Shown: in pieces, positions 37,099-46,051 of the stretch
Layout of the letters: each line of letters starts with the position of its first letter
Position numbering within the stretch: position 1 is the stretch's first letter
Source: Pseudonocardia nigra
GTDB lineage: Bacteria; Actinomycetota; Actinomycetes; Mycobacteriales; Pseudonocardiaceae
NCBI RefSeq assembly: GCF_019396355.1
Contig: NZ_JAHKRK010000011.1
Coordinates: forward strand, 1 to 64,000
Direction of reading: 5' to 3'
Length of the DNA stretch: 64,000 bases
Notes under the pieces: generated by a model
Told to the model about the DNA's origin: nothing
Seen by the model: the letters and a program-made list of their open reading frames with translations, nothing else
Databases searched by the model: none
Position numbers and translations under genes: made by a program

Positions 37099-37284
37099 CG
37101 GGGGCCTCAGCCCGCGCTGATGTCGCGCCTGGCCGGCCCGGCGAGCCCCACCGCCCCGAGCGCGACGGCGACGGCGACGGCCTGCTCATCGTCCATCTCC
37201 TCGCCGGGCCGCGCCCCCGGCGGACAGGCCCTCACGAGCAGGTACGGGACGGCCGCGAACCCATCGGTCCCGGGCCGACCTCCG

Positions 37285-38706
37285 CTAGCGGTTCGCCACC
37301 ACGATCCGCGCCGGCGAGGTGTCGGCGAGGCACGGGCTCCCCGTGAGCAGCGCCGGGTCGACCGCGTCCGCCAGCGCCCGGTACCCTGCCGCGGACAGGT
37401 GCAGCCCGTCGCCCGAGTCGTAGGCCGGCGCGAGGCGGCCGGGATCGGCCGGGTCGGCCACGGCGGCGGCGAAGTCGAACACCCCGTCGGCGTGCTCGTG
37501 CCCGTGCGCACGCACCCAGGCGTTCACCGCCTCGCGCGCGGCCACCGCGGCGGGTGTGCCGTGCGCGCCGGTCGTCGACGGCGTGATCGTCGTGAGGAAC
37601 ACCCGCGCGCCCGCCCCGCGCGCGTGCTCGGCGAACCGCCGCAGCCCCGCGACGATCTCCTCGGCGCCCCGGCCCCTCGCGATGTCGTTCGTGCCGATGT
37701 GCAGCACGACGTCCGTGGCGCCGTGCGCGTCCAGGACGTCCCGGTCGAACCTGCGCAGCGGCGGCGGGCCGGTGACGGGCGGGTTCGTCCCGAGCAGCCG
37801 GTTGCCCGAGATGCCCGCGTTGAGCACGGCCATCGCGGTGGCCCCGCCCGCAGCGGTGAGCCGCTCGGCGAGCGCGTCGGACCACCGCTCGTCGGCGTCG
37901 ACGCCGCCGCCCACGCCGTCGGTGATCGAGTCGCCCACCGCGACGACGGCGTTCACCGGGCGCGGCGCCATCACGTCGACGCCGGTGAGCACGAGCCAGG
38001 AGTGCAGGGTCGTCTCGAAGGCCCGACCGGGGTCGGTGAGCGTGAAATCGCCCGGCCGGGACAGGTAGGAGGTCTGCAGGGCGACCGGGTGCTGCGTGAC
38101 GACCTCCGGTGCGACCGGGAGGAAGATGCTCACGGCGAGTGGCCGGCCGGCCTCCGCCACCAGGGGGACCGGGTCGCTCACCGCATCGGCACCGGCCGGG
38201 ACGACCACGGCCGCCCGGCCGCCGAACGTCACCGGCCGCGCCGTCCCGCGCAGCAGCCCGGAGCCGCCGTCCGAACGGGCCGCCGAGACCGCGCCGACGG
38301 CCAGCGGCCCCGAGCCGTAGGCGTTGGAGAGCCGCACCCGGACCTGCGAGCCGGTGGCCTGCGGCCGCACGACCATGCGCAGCGTGGCGCCATCCAGCGC
38401 TGGGTCGGCGGGAGCGGGCTGCGCGGCCGCCTGCCAGGCCGTGACCCAGGCGGGGCCGCACGGGTCCGGGGCGGGGACGTCGGCCCGGGCGCCGGCTCCC
38501 CCGGCGCCGGCCGTCCCGACGGCGAGGCCGAGGGCGCACAACACCGCGGTGACCACCGTGAGCGCGGCTGCCCGGCCCGGAAGGGGCCAGGGTCCACCCG
38601 ATCCGCCCACCCGCGCCCCCTCGCGAATCGGCGCGATCTTCGGCGCCCCGGCCCGGTCACCGCGCACAACACGCCTCGCATGAACCGGTAGTAGGCGAAC
38701 GGTCAC
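37285..38706 (-). CDS. secreted SGNH/GDSL hydrolase
   Basis: A 473-residue protein with a long N-terminus; a hydrophobic segment (AAALTVVTAVLCALGLAVG, about residues 46-64) acts as signal peptide, so the true start may be downstream of the GTG at 38706. A beta-sandwich accessory domain (about 85-240) precedes the SGNH domain: GDSITDGVG (catalytic Ser), NAGISGNRLL, GTNDIARG and DGLHLSAAGY (Asp-His). It resembles the larger secreted esterases of the Rv0518 type. Cell-envelope or polysaccharide ester substrate likely. Confidence 0.8.
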   Translation of the reverse strand: MTVRLLPVHARRVVRGDRAGAPKIAPIREGARVGGSGGPWPLPGRAAALTVVTAVLCALGLAVGTAGAGGAGARADVPAPDPCGPAWVTAWQAAAQPAPADPALDGATLRMVVRPQATGSQVRVRLSNAYGSGPLAVGAVSAARSDGGSGLLRGTARPVTFGGRAAVVVPAGADAVSDPVPLVAEAGRPLAVSIFLPVAPEVVTQHPVALQTSYLSRPGDFTLTDPGRAFETTLHSWLVLTGVDVMAPRPVNAVVAVGDSITDGVGGGVDADERWSDALAERLTAAGGATAMAVLNAGISGNRLLGTNPPVTGPPPLRRFDRDVLDAHGATDVVLHIGTNDIARGRGAEEIVAGLRRFAEHARGAGARVFLTTITPSTTGAHGTPAAVAAREAVNAWVRAHGHEHADGVFDFAAAVADPADPGRLAPAYDSGDGLHLSAAGYRALADAVDPALLTGSPCLADTSPARIVVANR

Positions 38707-38763
38707 GGAAAGTGGAACGAGGCGCGAGCCGTCCAGGACGTCCGGCCGAACGGGTGATTACGC

Positions 38764-38776
38764 TACGTTGCGTAGA
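38764..38776. promoter_or_regulatory. small palindrome upstream of acyl-CoA ligase
   Basis: CTACGTTGCGTAG is an exact 5-3-5 palindrome about 155 bases before the ligase start and close to the divergent SGNH gene. A weak operator candidate only. Confidence 0.25.
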
Positions 38777-38931
38777 TTTTCACGCTGTGCGATCACTCGC
38801 TCAGGGGTCACCGGGCCGAGGGAGATCGATCACTCGCGTCGGCGGGCTGCCCTCCCTCCCAGCCACGGCCTACTGTCACCACGGGACGTCCCGGCCCCGG
38901 CCGGGCAGGAACGAGGGCGAGGAGGCCATCG

Positions 38932-40809
38932 GTGGGTGCGTACGAGGACGTCTTCCGGGCCAGCACCGAGGACCCGGAGGCGTTCTGGCTCGATGCGGCG
39001 CAGGCGATCGACTGGCACGTGGCCCCGACGCGCGCGCTCGACGTCTCCCGGCCGCCGTTCTACCGCTGGTTCCCCGACGGGGAGCTGAACGTCTGCCACA
39101 ACGCGCTGGACCGGCACGTCGACGCCGGCCGCGGCGAGCAGGCCGCCCTGATCTACGACTCCCCCGTCACGGATACGCAGCGGACCTACACCTACGCACA
39201 CCTGCGGGACGAGGTGGCGCGGTTCGCCGGTGTCCTCGCCGGCCTCGGCGTGGGCCGGGGCGACCGGGTCGTGATCTACATGCCGATGGTGCCGGAGGCC
39301 GCGATCGCCATGCTGGCGTGCGCGCGGATCGGGGCCGTGCACTCGGTGGTCTTCGGCGGGTTCGCGCCGAAGGAGCTCGCCGTGCGGATCGACGACGCCG
39401 CGCCGCGCGTGGTCGTCTCCGCGTCGTGCGGCATCGAGGGCAAGCGCGTCATCGAGTACAAGCCCCTGCTCGATCAGGCGATCGAGCTCGCGGCGCACGC
39501 GCCCGCCAAGCGCGTGATCCTGCAGCGGCCGCAGGCCGAGGCGACGCTGGGCCCCGACGACGTCGACTGGGCGGAGGCGACGGCGGCGGCCGAGCCCGCC
39601 GAGTGCGTGCCGGTCAAGGCCACCGACCCGCTGTACATCCTCTACACCTCCGGGACCACGGGGAAGCCGAAGGGCGTGGTGCGCGACGGCGGCGGGCACG
39701 CCGTGGCGCTGCGCTGGTCCATGCCGAACGTCTACGACGTCGGCCCCGGGGAGACGATCTTCACCGCGTCCGACGTCGGCTGGGTCGTCGGGCACTCCTA
39801 CATCGTCTACGCGCCGCTGCTCACCGGCGCCACGACCGTGCTCTACGAGGGCAAGCCGGTCGGCACGCCGGACGCCGGGCAGTTCTGGCGGGTGGTCGCC
39901 GAACACGGCGTCAAGAGCCTGTTCACCGCGCCCACCGCGTTCCGGGCGATCAAGAAGGAGGACCCGGACGGCGAGTTCACGCGCAAGTACGACATCTCCG
40001 GGCTGCACTACCTGTTCCTCGCCGGGGAGCGGCTCGACCCGGAGACCTACCGCTGGGCCGCCGACCTGCTCGGCATCCCGGTGATCGACCACTGGTGGCA
40101 GACCGAGACGGGCTGGCCGATCGTCGCCAACCCCGCAGGCATCGAGCTGCTTCCGATCAAGCCCGGTTCACCGACCCGGCCGCTGCCGGGGTGGGACGTG
40201 CAGGTGCTCGACACGTCGGGGACGCCGGTCGAGCCGGGCACCGACGGCGCGATCGTCGTGAAGCTGCCGATGCCACCGGGGTCGCTGCCGACGCTGTGGA
40301 ACGACGACGAGCGGTTCGTGCAGTCGTACATGTCCGCGTTCGAGGGCTACTACCTCACCGGCGACGGCGGCCGGCTCGACGAGGACGGCTACGTGTTCGT
40401 CATGGGCCGCACCGACGACGTGATCAATGTGGCCGGGCACCGGCTCTCCACCGGCGGCATGGAGGAGGTGCTCGCTTCCCACGCGGACGTCGCCGAATGC
40501 GCGGTGATCGGGGTGGCCGACGTGCTGAAGGGGCAGGTCCCGCGCGGGTTCGTCGTGCTCAAGGCCGGGGTGCAGCGCGACGAGGACGAGCTGCGGGCCG
40601 AGCTCGTGCAGTTGGTGCGCGACCAGGTCGGGGCCGTCGCGAGCCTCAAGGACGTGGCGGTCGTCGCGGGGCTGCCGAAGACCCGCTCCGGGAAGATCCT
40701 GCGCAAGACGATGCGTGGGATCGCCGACGGGGCGGACGAGCCGGTGCCCTCCACGATCGACGATCCGGCGGTGCTCGACGCGCTGCGCCCGGTGCTGCGC
40801 CGGAGCTGA
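38932..40809 (+). CDS. propionyl-CoA synthetase-like acyl-CoA ligase (PrpE type)
   Basis: A 625-residue ANL-superfamily enzyme that activates a short fatty acid (probably propionate, possibly acetate) via an acyl-AMP. The N-terminal domain shows VVFGGFAPKELAVRIDDA, the P-loop YTSGTTGKPKG (about 236-246), and WWQTETGWPI; the hinge follows at GRTDDVINVAGHRLSTGGMEE; the C-terminal domain ends with the adenylation Lys in RSGKILRK, a possible acetylation switch. WWQTE-G with Val in the pocket resembles PrpE/Acs-like enzymes. GTG 38932 follows GAGGAGG. A strong terminator follows. Confidence 0.85.
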   Translation: MGAYEDVFRASTEDPEAFWLDAAQAIDWHVAPTRALDVSRPPFYRWFPDGELNVCHNALDRHVDAGRGEQAALIYDSPVTDTQRTYTYAHLRDEVARFAGVLAGLGVGRGDRVVIYMPMVPEAAIAMLACARIGAVHSVVFGGFAPKELAVRIDDAAPRVVVSASCGIEGKRVIEYKPLLDQAIELAAHAPAKRVILQRPQAEATLGPDDVDWAEATAAAEPAECVPVKATDPLYILYTSGTTGKPKGVVRDGGGHAVALRWSMPNVYDVGPGETIFTASDVGWVVGHSYIVYAPLLTGATTVLYEGKPVGTPDAGQFWRVVAEHGVKSLFTAPTAFRAIKKEDPDGEFTRKYDISGLHYLFLAGERLDPETYRWAADLLGIPVIDHWWQTETGWPIVANPAGIELLPIKPGSPTRPLPGWDVQVLDTSGTPVEPGTDGAIVVKLPMPPGSLPTLWNDDERFVQSYMSAFEGYYLTGDGGRLDEDGYVFVMGRTDDVINVAGHRLSTGGMEEVLASHADVAECAVIGVADVLKGQVPRGFVVLKAGVQRDEDELRAELVQLVRDQVGAVASLKDVAVVAGLPKTRSGKILRKTMRGIADGADEPVPSTIDDPAVLDALRPVLRRS

Positions 40810-40819
40810 CCGAACCCGT

Positions 40820-40866
40820 ACGAACGGCGCGGCCGTCGGATCCCTCCCGACGGACGCGCCGTTCGT
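40820..40866 (+). terminator. terminator after acyl-CoA ligase gene
   Basis: ACGAACGGCGCG pairs with CGCGCCGTTCGT outside an inner CCGTCGG/CCGACGG stem, 10 bases after the stop. Confidence 0.7.
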
Positions 40867-41005
40867 CGGTCCGGGATGCGGCCGGACGGAGCAACTTGTG
40901 CTCGGGCGGTAACGCACCGTGCGACCGGGGAGAAAGGACGGGGTGCAGGCCGGCGCTCCCCACGACGGCCCGCTCCCCGGAACCACCCCGGAAGGACGCT
41001 CCCCC

Positions 41006-41557
41006 ATGCTCGTCTCCCGTCGCGCCCGCGTGGCGGCGCTCGTCGCCGCGCTGACCACCGCACTGTGCGCGGGGCTCACCGCCACCGCCGCCGCGCAGGA
41101 CGTCAACTGCAGTGCTTTCGAGTTCCAGGAGGACGCCCAGGCCTTCTTCGACAACCTGCCGGGTGACCCGCACGAGCTCGACGACAACGACGACGGCGTC
41201 CCCTGCGAGTCCCTGCCCCGCCGCGGCACGCCGGCCACCACGGTGACACCCACCGCCGAACCCGAGTCGGAGAGCACCCCCGAGACGCCGACGACGACCC
41301 CGCCCGCGGCACCCACGACGACAGCCACCCCCACCACCGCGGCGGCCCCTGCCGACGACGACGTCGACCGGGACTGCGCCGACTTCGCCACCCAGGCCGA
41401 CGCGCAGGCCGCCCTCACGAGCCGGATCGGCGACCCCGAGCGGCTGGACGCCGACGACGACGGCGTCGCCTGCGAGCAGCACTTCGGCACCGAGGACCGC
41501 CAGGTCGCGGTGTTCCCGCTGGGCGGTGTGGCGACCGGAGGGACGCCCGTCCGGTGA
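41006..41557 (+). CDS. secreted protein with two excalibur calcium-binding domains
   Basis: A 183-residue exported protein. Signal peptide 1-30 (ending TATAAAQD). Two excalibur repeats, DVNCSAFEFQEDAQAFFD...DDNDDGVPCE (about 32-68) and DRDCADFATQADAQAALTS...DADDDGVACEQ (about 123-160), each with a DxDxDGxxCE calcium loop and a Cys pair. A Thr/Pro linker joins them. The tail QVAVFPLGGVATGGTPVR looks like the PxGGVxTGG signal of class F sortase substrates but lacks a following membrane span. The sortase gene overlaps its stop. Confidence 0.8.
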   Translation: MLVSRRARVAALVAALTTALCAGLTATAAAQDVNCSAFEFQEDAQAFFDNLPGDPHELDDNDDGVPCESLPRRGTPATTVTPTAEPESESTPETPTTTPPAAPTTTATPTTAAAPADDDVDRDCADFATQADAQAALTSRIGDPERLDADDDGVACEQHFGTEDRQVAVFPLGGVATGGTPVR

Positions 41558-42180
41558 CGCACGCCCGCATCCGGCAGGGTCTCCTGCTGGCGGCGGTGAC
41601 GGCGGTGCTCGCGGGCTGCGGTTCCCCGCAGCAGGCACCCGCAGTCGCCCCGGCCGCGGCTCCCGCCGCCCCCGTCGCCCACACGCCCGCGCCCTCGGAG
41701 CAGGCCGCCGCCCCGGTGGCGGCGCTCGCCCCGGCGGAGCCCGTGAACCTCGCCGTGTCCGCCATCGGGGTGGACACCGGCCCGCTGCTCGCCCTCGGCA
41801 TCGACCCGGAGGGCGCCCTCGAGGTGCCGCCGGACGCACTGACGGCCGGCTGGTTCACGCTCGGCCCGACCCCCGGGGCGACGGGCCCGGCCGTGATCGC
41901 GGCACACGTCGACTACGCGGGCGTGCCGGGCGTGTTCTCCCGGCTCCACGAGCTCGCCCCCGGCGACGAGGTGCGGGTGCGCCGCGCCGACGGCACCGAG
42001 GCGGTCTTCGCCACCTACCGGGTGGACCGCTACGCCAAGGCCGACTTCCCGACCGAGCGGGTGTACGGCGACACCGACGGCCCCGAACTGCGGCTGATCA
42101 CCTGCGGCGGCGCGTTCGACCGCGGCACGGGGCAGTACGCGGACAACGTCGTGGCCTACGCACGCCTGGTCGCCGCCTGA
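41554..42180 (+). CDS. class F sortase (lipoprotein form)
   Basis: A 208-residue cysteine transpeptidase for attaching or processing surface proteins. The signal sequence ends in a lipobox LAGC (C22), so it may be lipid-anchored, unusual for sortases, which mostly keep a transmembrane helix. The Pro/Ala linker (25-62) precedes the beta-barrel catalytic domain with H118 (AAHVDY), C184 (LITCGG) and probably R190. It starts by GTGA overlap with the excalibur protein gene, suggesting enzyme and substrate. Confidence 0.85.
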   Translation: MTHARIRQGLLLAAVTAVLAGCGSPQQAPAVAPAAAPAAPVAHTPAPSEQAAAPVAALAPAEPVNLAVSAIGVDTGPLLALGIDPEGALEVPPDALTAGWFTLGPTPGATGPAVIAAHVDYAGVPGVFSRLHELAPGDEVRVRRADGTEAVFATYRVDRYAKADFPTERVYGDTDGPELRLITCGGAFDRGTGQYADNVVAYARLVAA

Positions 42181-42242
42181 GCACCTCGGGAGTAAGGGCG
42201 TCCTGACTGCCGCCGGCGCGCGTCGGGGTGCACGATGGGGGC

Positions 42243-42434
42243 ATGAAGGTCGTGGTCGACTTCGATTTGTGTGAGTCCAACGCCGTTTGCATGGGCATCG
42301 CGCCGGAGGTCTTCGAGGTGCGGGAGGACGACTTCCTCTACATCCTCGACGAGAACCCGCCGGAGTCGATGCGCCCGAAGCTGGAGGAGGCCGTGCGGGG
42401 CTGCCCCCGTGCGGCGATCCGGCTGGAGGACTGA
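42243..42434 (+). CDS. ferredoxin, probably 3Fe-4S
   Basis: A 63-residue ferredoxin with cluster Cys at 10, 16 and 54 (C-x5-C ... CP). The second position of a 4Fe-4S motif is not Cys (residue 13 is Asn), so a 3Fe-4S centre is expected, as in partners of actinomycete cytochromes P450. No P450 or reductase gene is in the window. ATG 42243 is preferred over GTG 42228, which would add five residues. Confidence 0.88.
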   Translation: MKVVVDFDLCESNAVCMGIAPEVFEVREDDFLYILDENPPESMRPKLEEAVRGCPRAAIRLED

Positions 42435-42696
42435 CCCGACGCGCCATCGCGGCGAGCCGGCACGTGGCGCTGGACCAGCGCGCGCACGCACCCACCCGCG
42501 TCGACGCGCCCCTACTCCGCCCATGCCCCCCGTCGACGAGGGGCACCGGCCGACACGGGGCGCACGGACCGGAGAACATCAGCGGCGTCGATCACCTCGG
42601 CGAACGGGGAGGACATGATCGCAGTGTCGCCATCGCCACTGTGCGCGTCGCCCGATATCCGCCTCCCCGTCGTCGGAGGCGCTTAGCATTGCTCAA

Positions 42697-43866
42697 ATGG
42701 CAGGTGCGGTGCGGGCGGCGGTCGGGGCGGTCACGACCACCACGGCCGCGGTGCTCCCGGTCTTCCTCACCGGCGCGCTGACGGTGCAGATCTCCGCCGA
42801 GCTGGGCTTCGACACGGCCGGCATCGGGCTCGTGGTCGCGCTCTACTTCGGGATCAGCGCGCTCGCGTCGTTGCCGTGCGGCCGGCTCGTCGAGCGGTTC
42901 GGCTCGGGTCCCACCAGCCGGGCCGCGATCGTCGGGGTGGCCGCCACGATGGCCGCGATCGCGCTGTTCGCCGACTCCGCCGCCGTCCTCGTGGCGATCC
43001 TGCTGTGCAGCGCGTGGTGCAACGTCCTCGGGCAGCTGTCGTCGAACCTGACGCTCGCGCGGTACGTCCCGGCGGAGCGCCTCGGCCTGTCGTTCGGCAT
43101 CAAGCAGGCCGCGATCCCGCTGGCCACACTGCTGGCCGGGATCGCGGTGCCCGCCGTCGCCCTGACCGTCGGGTGGCGCTGGGCATACGGCATCGGTGCA
43201 GTACTCGCGCTGTGCGCGCTGCTCGTCGCCCCGCCGAACGCACCGGGCAGGCGCCGGGCCGCGGCGGCGCCCGGGGAACGCGCCACCGCGGCGCTGGCCG
43301 TGATCGCGGTCGCCGCCGGGCTCGGCGCGGCCGCGGCGAACGCGCTGGGCATCTTCCTCGTCGTCTCGGCCGTGGAACGGGGCATCGCCCCGGGGCTCGC
43401 CGGCCTGGTCCTGACGATGGGCAGCGTGGTCGGGCTGACGGTGCGGCTGGTCAGCGGCTGGCTCGCGGACCGGCGCAGCGGCCGGCACGTGGCGGTCGTG
43501 GCCGGCAGCCTGCTGCTCGGAGCGGGCGGGCTGGCCCTGCTCGCCGTGCCCGGCACGCCGGCGCTGGTGATCGGCACGATCCTGGGCTTCGGGCTCGGGT
43601 GGTCGTGGCCGGGGCTGCTGCAGTTCGCGGTGGTCCGGCTGAACCCGTCGGCGCCCGCTGCGGCGTCGTCGATCGCGCAGATGGGCGTGTACGCGGGCGG
43701 TTTCGTCGGGCCGGTCGGGTTCGGGTTCGTCGCCACCCACGGCTCGTTCGCGACGGCATGGCTGGTCGGCGCCGTCACGATGCTCGCGGCGGCGGCGCTG
43801 ATGGTGGTGGGCAGGCGGATGCTCGTGGCGCACCGGACGGCCAGGACGGCCTCGGCGCCCGCCTGA
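42697..43866 (+). CDS. MFS transporter
   Basis: A 389-residue, 12-helix major facilitator permease. The loop 2-3 motif appears as GRLVERFGSG, with VSGWLADRRSGRHV as its second-half copy. The CynX/NarK-like or oxalate-formate branch is possible. It lies convergent with cinA-like gene. Substrate unknown. A 260-base upstream gap holds no gene but gives room for a promoter. Confidence 0.82.
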   Translation: MAGAVRAAVGAVTTTTAAVLPVFLTGALTVQISAELGFDTAGIGLVVALYFGISALASLPCGRLVERFGSGPTSRAAIVGVAATMAAIALFADSAAVLVAILLCSAWCNVLGQLSSNLTLARYVPAERLGLSFGIKQAAIPLATLLAGIAVPAVALTVGWRWAYGIGAVLALCALLVAPPNAPGRRRAAAAPGERATAALAVIAVAAGLGAAAANALGIFLVVSAVERGIAPGLAGLVLTMGSVVGLTVRLVSGWLADRRSGRHVAVVAGSLLLGAGGLALLAVPGTPALVIGTILGFGLGWSWPGLLQFAVVRLNPSAPAAASSIAQMGVYAGGFVGPVGFGFVATHGSFATAWLVGAVTMLAAAALMVVGRRMLVAHRTARTASAPA

Positions 43867-43937
43867 GCCGCGCCCCGAGTGACCGAAAGGGTGCTCCGGA
43901 CACACCCCTGGGTCGGCCGGTGGTCCCCGGGGCCCGC

Positions 43938-44435
43938 TCAGTCGCCGCGCTCCCCGCGCAGCTCCGTCACCAGCATCTCCAGCGCAGCCTCCGCCGCCGC
44001 CTCGCAGATCGCGGCCGGGTCGTCGCCGTCGAGCTGCAGGTGCCGCACGCGCTGCTCCGCGCCGTCGTCGACGGCGATGAAGACGGTTCCGGGTTCCTGC
44101 CCGTCCTGGGACGACGGCCCGCCGGCGCCGGTCGCGGCGACGGCGACGTCCGCGCCCAGCAGCTTGCGCGCGCCCGCGGCCATCGCCCGCGCCGCATCGG
44201 CGCTGACCACCGGGCCCTCGGGCACCCCGAGCACCGCGTGCTTGACCTCGCTGGCGTAGGCCACGAGCGAGCCGCGGAACCACTCGCTCGACGCCTCGGC
44301 GGCCGCCAGCGGACTCGCGACCATCCCGCCGGTGAGCGACTCCGCCGCCCCGATCGTGATGCCCCGGTCCCTGGCCAACTCGGCCACCTGCGCCGCGAGG
44401 CGGTCGCGCGGGGCCGTCTGCTCGTCCTGGTCCAC
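43938..44435 (-). CDS. CinA C-terminal family protein (nicotinamide-nucleotide amidase type)
   Basis: A 165-residue stand-alone CinA C-terminal domain (PncC), which deamidates NMN to NaMN in NAD salvage. Family motifs are AAESLTGGMVA, GSLVAYASEVKHAVLGV and ATGAGGPSSQDGQEPGTVFIAV. GTG 44435 gives the usual length; a TTG at 44468 overlapping the DUF72 stop would add 11 residues. It follows the DUF72 gene directly on the minus strand and is likely co-transcribed. Confidence 0.82.
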   Translation of the reverse strand: MDQDEQTAPRDRLAAQVAELARDRGITIGAAESLTGGMVASPLAAAEASSEWFRGSLVAYASEVKHAVLGVPEGPVVSADAARAMAAGARKLLGADVAVAATGAGGPSSQDGQEPGTVFIAVDDGAEQRVRHLQLDGDDPAAICEAAAEAALEMLVTELRGERGD

Positions 44436-44464
44436 GCTGGGCTGTACCCCCGACCGGGCGGCGA

Positions 44465-45334
44465 TCAACCGTGCAGCCGCCGCGCGAGGCCGATCGCGTC
44501 GAACGGGGCGTGCACCTTGGCGTCATTGTCGAAGTAGACGTACACGTCGCGCCCCTCCGGCCGCGGCGGCGCGGCGGCGGCGACGGTGTGCTCGCCGGTG
44601 GGCGCCTCCTCGGCCCGCCATGCCCGCACCTTCGCCGCCCACGCGTCGAGCCCCTCGGGCGTGTAGCCGCTGGTGTAGAGCTCGGCGTCGCCGTGCAGGC
44701 GGACGTAGACGAAGTCGCTGGTCACGTCCTCCAGGTGCGGCCAGGTGCCGGCGGTGTCCGCGACGACCAGCGCCACGTCGTGCTCCCGCAACAGCTCGAC
44801 GAACGCCGCGGTGCAGAAGCTGGGGTGGCGCACCTCGAGGGCGTGCCGCAGCGGGCGGTCCGCGTCGGTGGCGGTGTACGCCCGACCGTCGAGACGTTCG
44901 TCGTGGCCGGTCGCGAGCTCGGCGGCAGCGCCGGTGCTGCGCGGCAGCATCGCGAGGAACCCCCCGATCCGCGCCGGGTCGAACCGCAGGCGCGGCGGGA
45001 GCTGCCACAGCAGCGGACCGAGCTTCGGCCCGAGCGCGAGGACCCCGGAGGCGAGGAAGTTGGCCAGCGGTGTCCCCACGTCGCGCAGCTGCTTGAGATG
45101 GGTGATGAAGCGGCCGCCCTTGACGGCGAACAGGAAGTCGTCGGGCGTCTCCGCGGCCCACGCCCGGTAGCTCTCCGGCCGCTGGAGCGAGTAGAAGGAA
45201 CCGTTGATCTCGATGCTGGTGACCTGCCGCGACAGGTGTTCCAGCTCCCGCCGCTGCGCCAGCCCGGGCGGGTAGAACGTGCCGCGCCACGGCGGGTAGC
45301 GCCAGCCCGATGTCCCGACCCACGCCCGTGCCAC
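44465..45334 (-). CDS. DUF72 family protein
   Basis: A 289-residue TIM-barrel-like protein with the DUF72 marks VGTSGWRYPPWRGTFYP at the start, EINGSFYSLQRPESYRAWAAETPDDFLFAVKG, EVRHPSF and FVYVRLHGDAELYTSGYT. Activity unknown, though a nuclease or sugar-processing role has been proposed. GTG 45334 is 36 bases from the divergent SDR start. Its Arg at VRLHG and YFDNDAKVHAPFDA end are intact. Confidence 0.85.
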   Translation of the reverse strand: MARAWVGTSGWRYPPWRGTFYPPGLAQRRELEHLSRQVTSIEINGSFYSLQRPESYRAWAAETPDDFLFAVKGGRFITHLKQLRDVGTPLANFLASGVLALGPKLGPLLWQLPPRLRFDPARIGGFLAMLPRSTGAAAELATGHDERLDGRAYTATDADRPLRHALEVRHPSFCTAAFVELLREHDVALVVADTAGTWPHLEDVTSDFVYVRLHGDAELYTSGYTPEGLDAWAAKVRAWRAEEAPTGEHTVAAAAPPRPEGRDVYVYFDNDAKVHAPFDAIGLARRLHG

Positions 45335-45370
45335 TGCGCGAGCATCGCACCGGAGAGGCAGGATGGCCGG

Positions 45371-46051
45371 GTGGACGCAGTGATCGTGACGGGCGCGGCC
45401 GGCGCCCTCGGCCACGCCGTGGTGGCGGACTTCCGGGAGGCGGGCCGGCCCGTGGTGGCGTTGGACCTGCCCGGTGACCGGCTCTCCGCGCTCGCCGACC
45501 AGGACGGGGTGCACGCCGTGCCCGTCGACCTCGCCCGCCGGGCTGCGGTGCACGCGGCGTTCGCCGAGATCGACGCCCTGCCGGTGACCCCGACCGCACT
45601 CGTCGGGCTGGCCGGCGGCTTCACGCCCGGGAAGCTCGCCGACGTCGACGAGGAGCAGCTCGACGCGCTCTGGCGCTCCAACTTCGGCTCCGCCCTGTGG
45701 ACGGCGCAGGCGGCCGCCCCGCGGCTGGCCGCGGCAGGCGGCGGCGCGATCGTCACCGTCGGGTCGAAGACGGCGGTAACGGGCCCGGCCCCGGTCGCAC
45801 ACGCCACGAGCAAGGCCGCTGTCGTCCGGCTCACCGCGCTGCTGGCCGACGAGCTGCGCGCGGAGAGGATCCGGGTCAACGCTGTGCTGCCGTCCACGAT
45901 CGACACGCCGGCGAACCGCAGCTGGATGTCACCGGAGCAGGCCGCCCGCGCCGTCGCCCCGGCGGCGATCGCCAAGGTGATCGCGTTTCTCTGCGGCCCG
46001 GACGCCGCCCCGATCAGCGGCGCGACGATCCCGGTGTACGGCGATGCTTGA
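45371..46051 (+). CDS. short-chain dehydrogenase/reductase
   Basis: A 226-residue SDR. The glycine motif reads TGAAGALG (7-14). The usual NNAG is replaced by GLAGG, and the usual Tyr-x3-Lys pair reads HATSK, with His where the catalytic Tyr is expected. The catalytic Ser is present (VGSKTAV). So catalysis may be weakened or changed. It overlaps the next gene by 8 bases. GTG 45371 follows AGGATGG. Confidence 0.75.
   Translation: MDAVIVTGAAGALGHAVVADFREAGRPVVALDLPGDRLSALADQDGVHAVPVDLARRAAVHAAFAEIDALPVTPTALVGLAGGFTPGKLADVDEEQLDALWRSNFGSALWTAQAAAPRLAAAGGGAIVTVGSKTAVTGPAPVAHATSKAAVVRLTALLADELRAERIRVNAVLPSTIDTPANRSWMSPEQAARAVAPAAIAKVIAFLCGPDAAPISGATIPVYGDA

Noticed and set aside
37107-37235. 42-codon minus-strand ORF after the secreted SGNH gene
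   Set aside because: Start codon and family unclear; composition alone does not support it.
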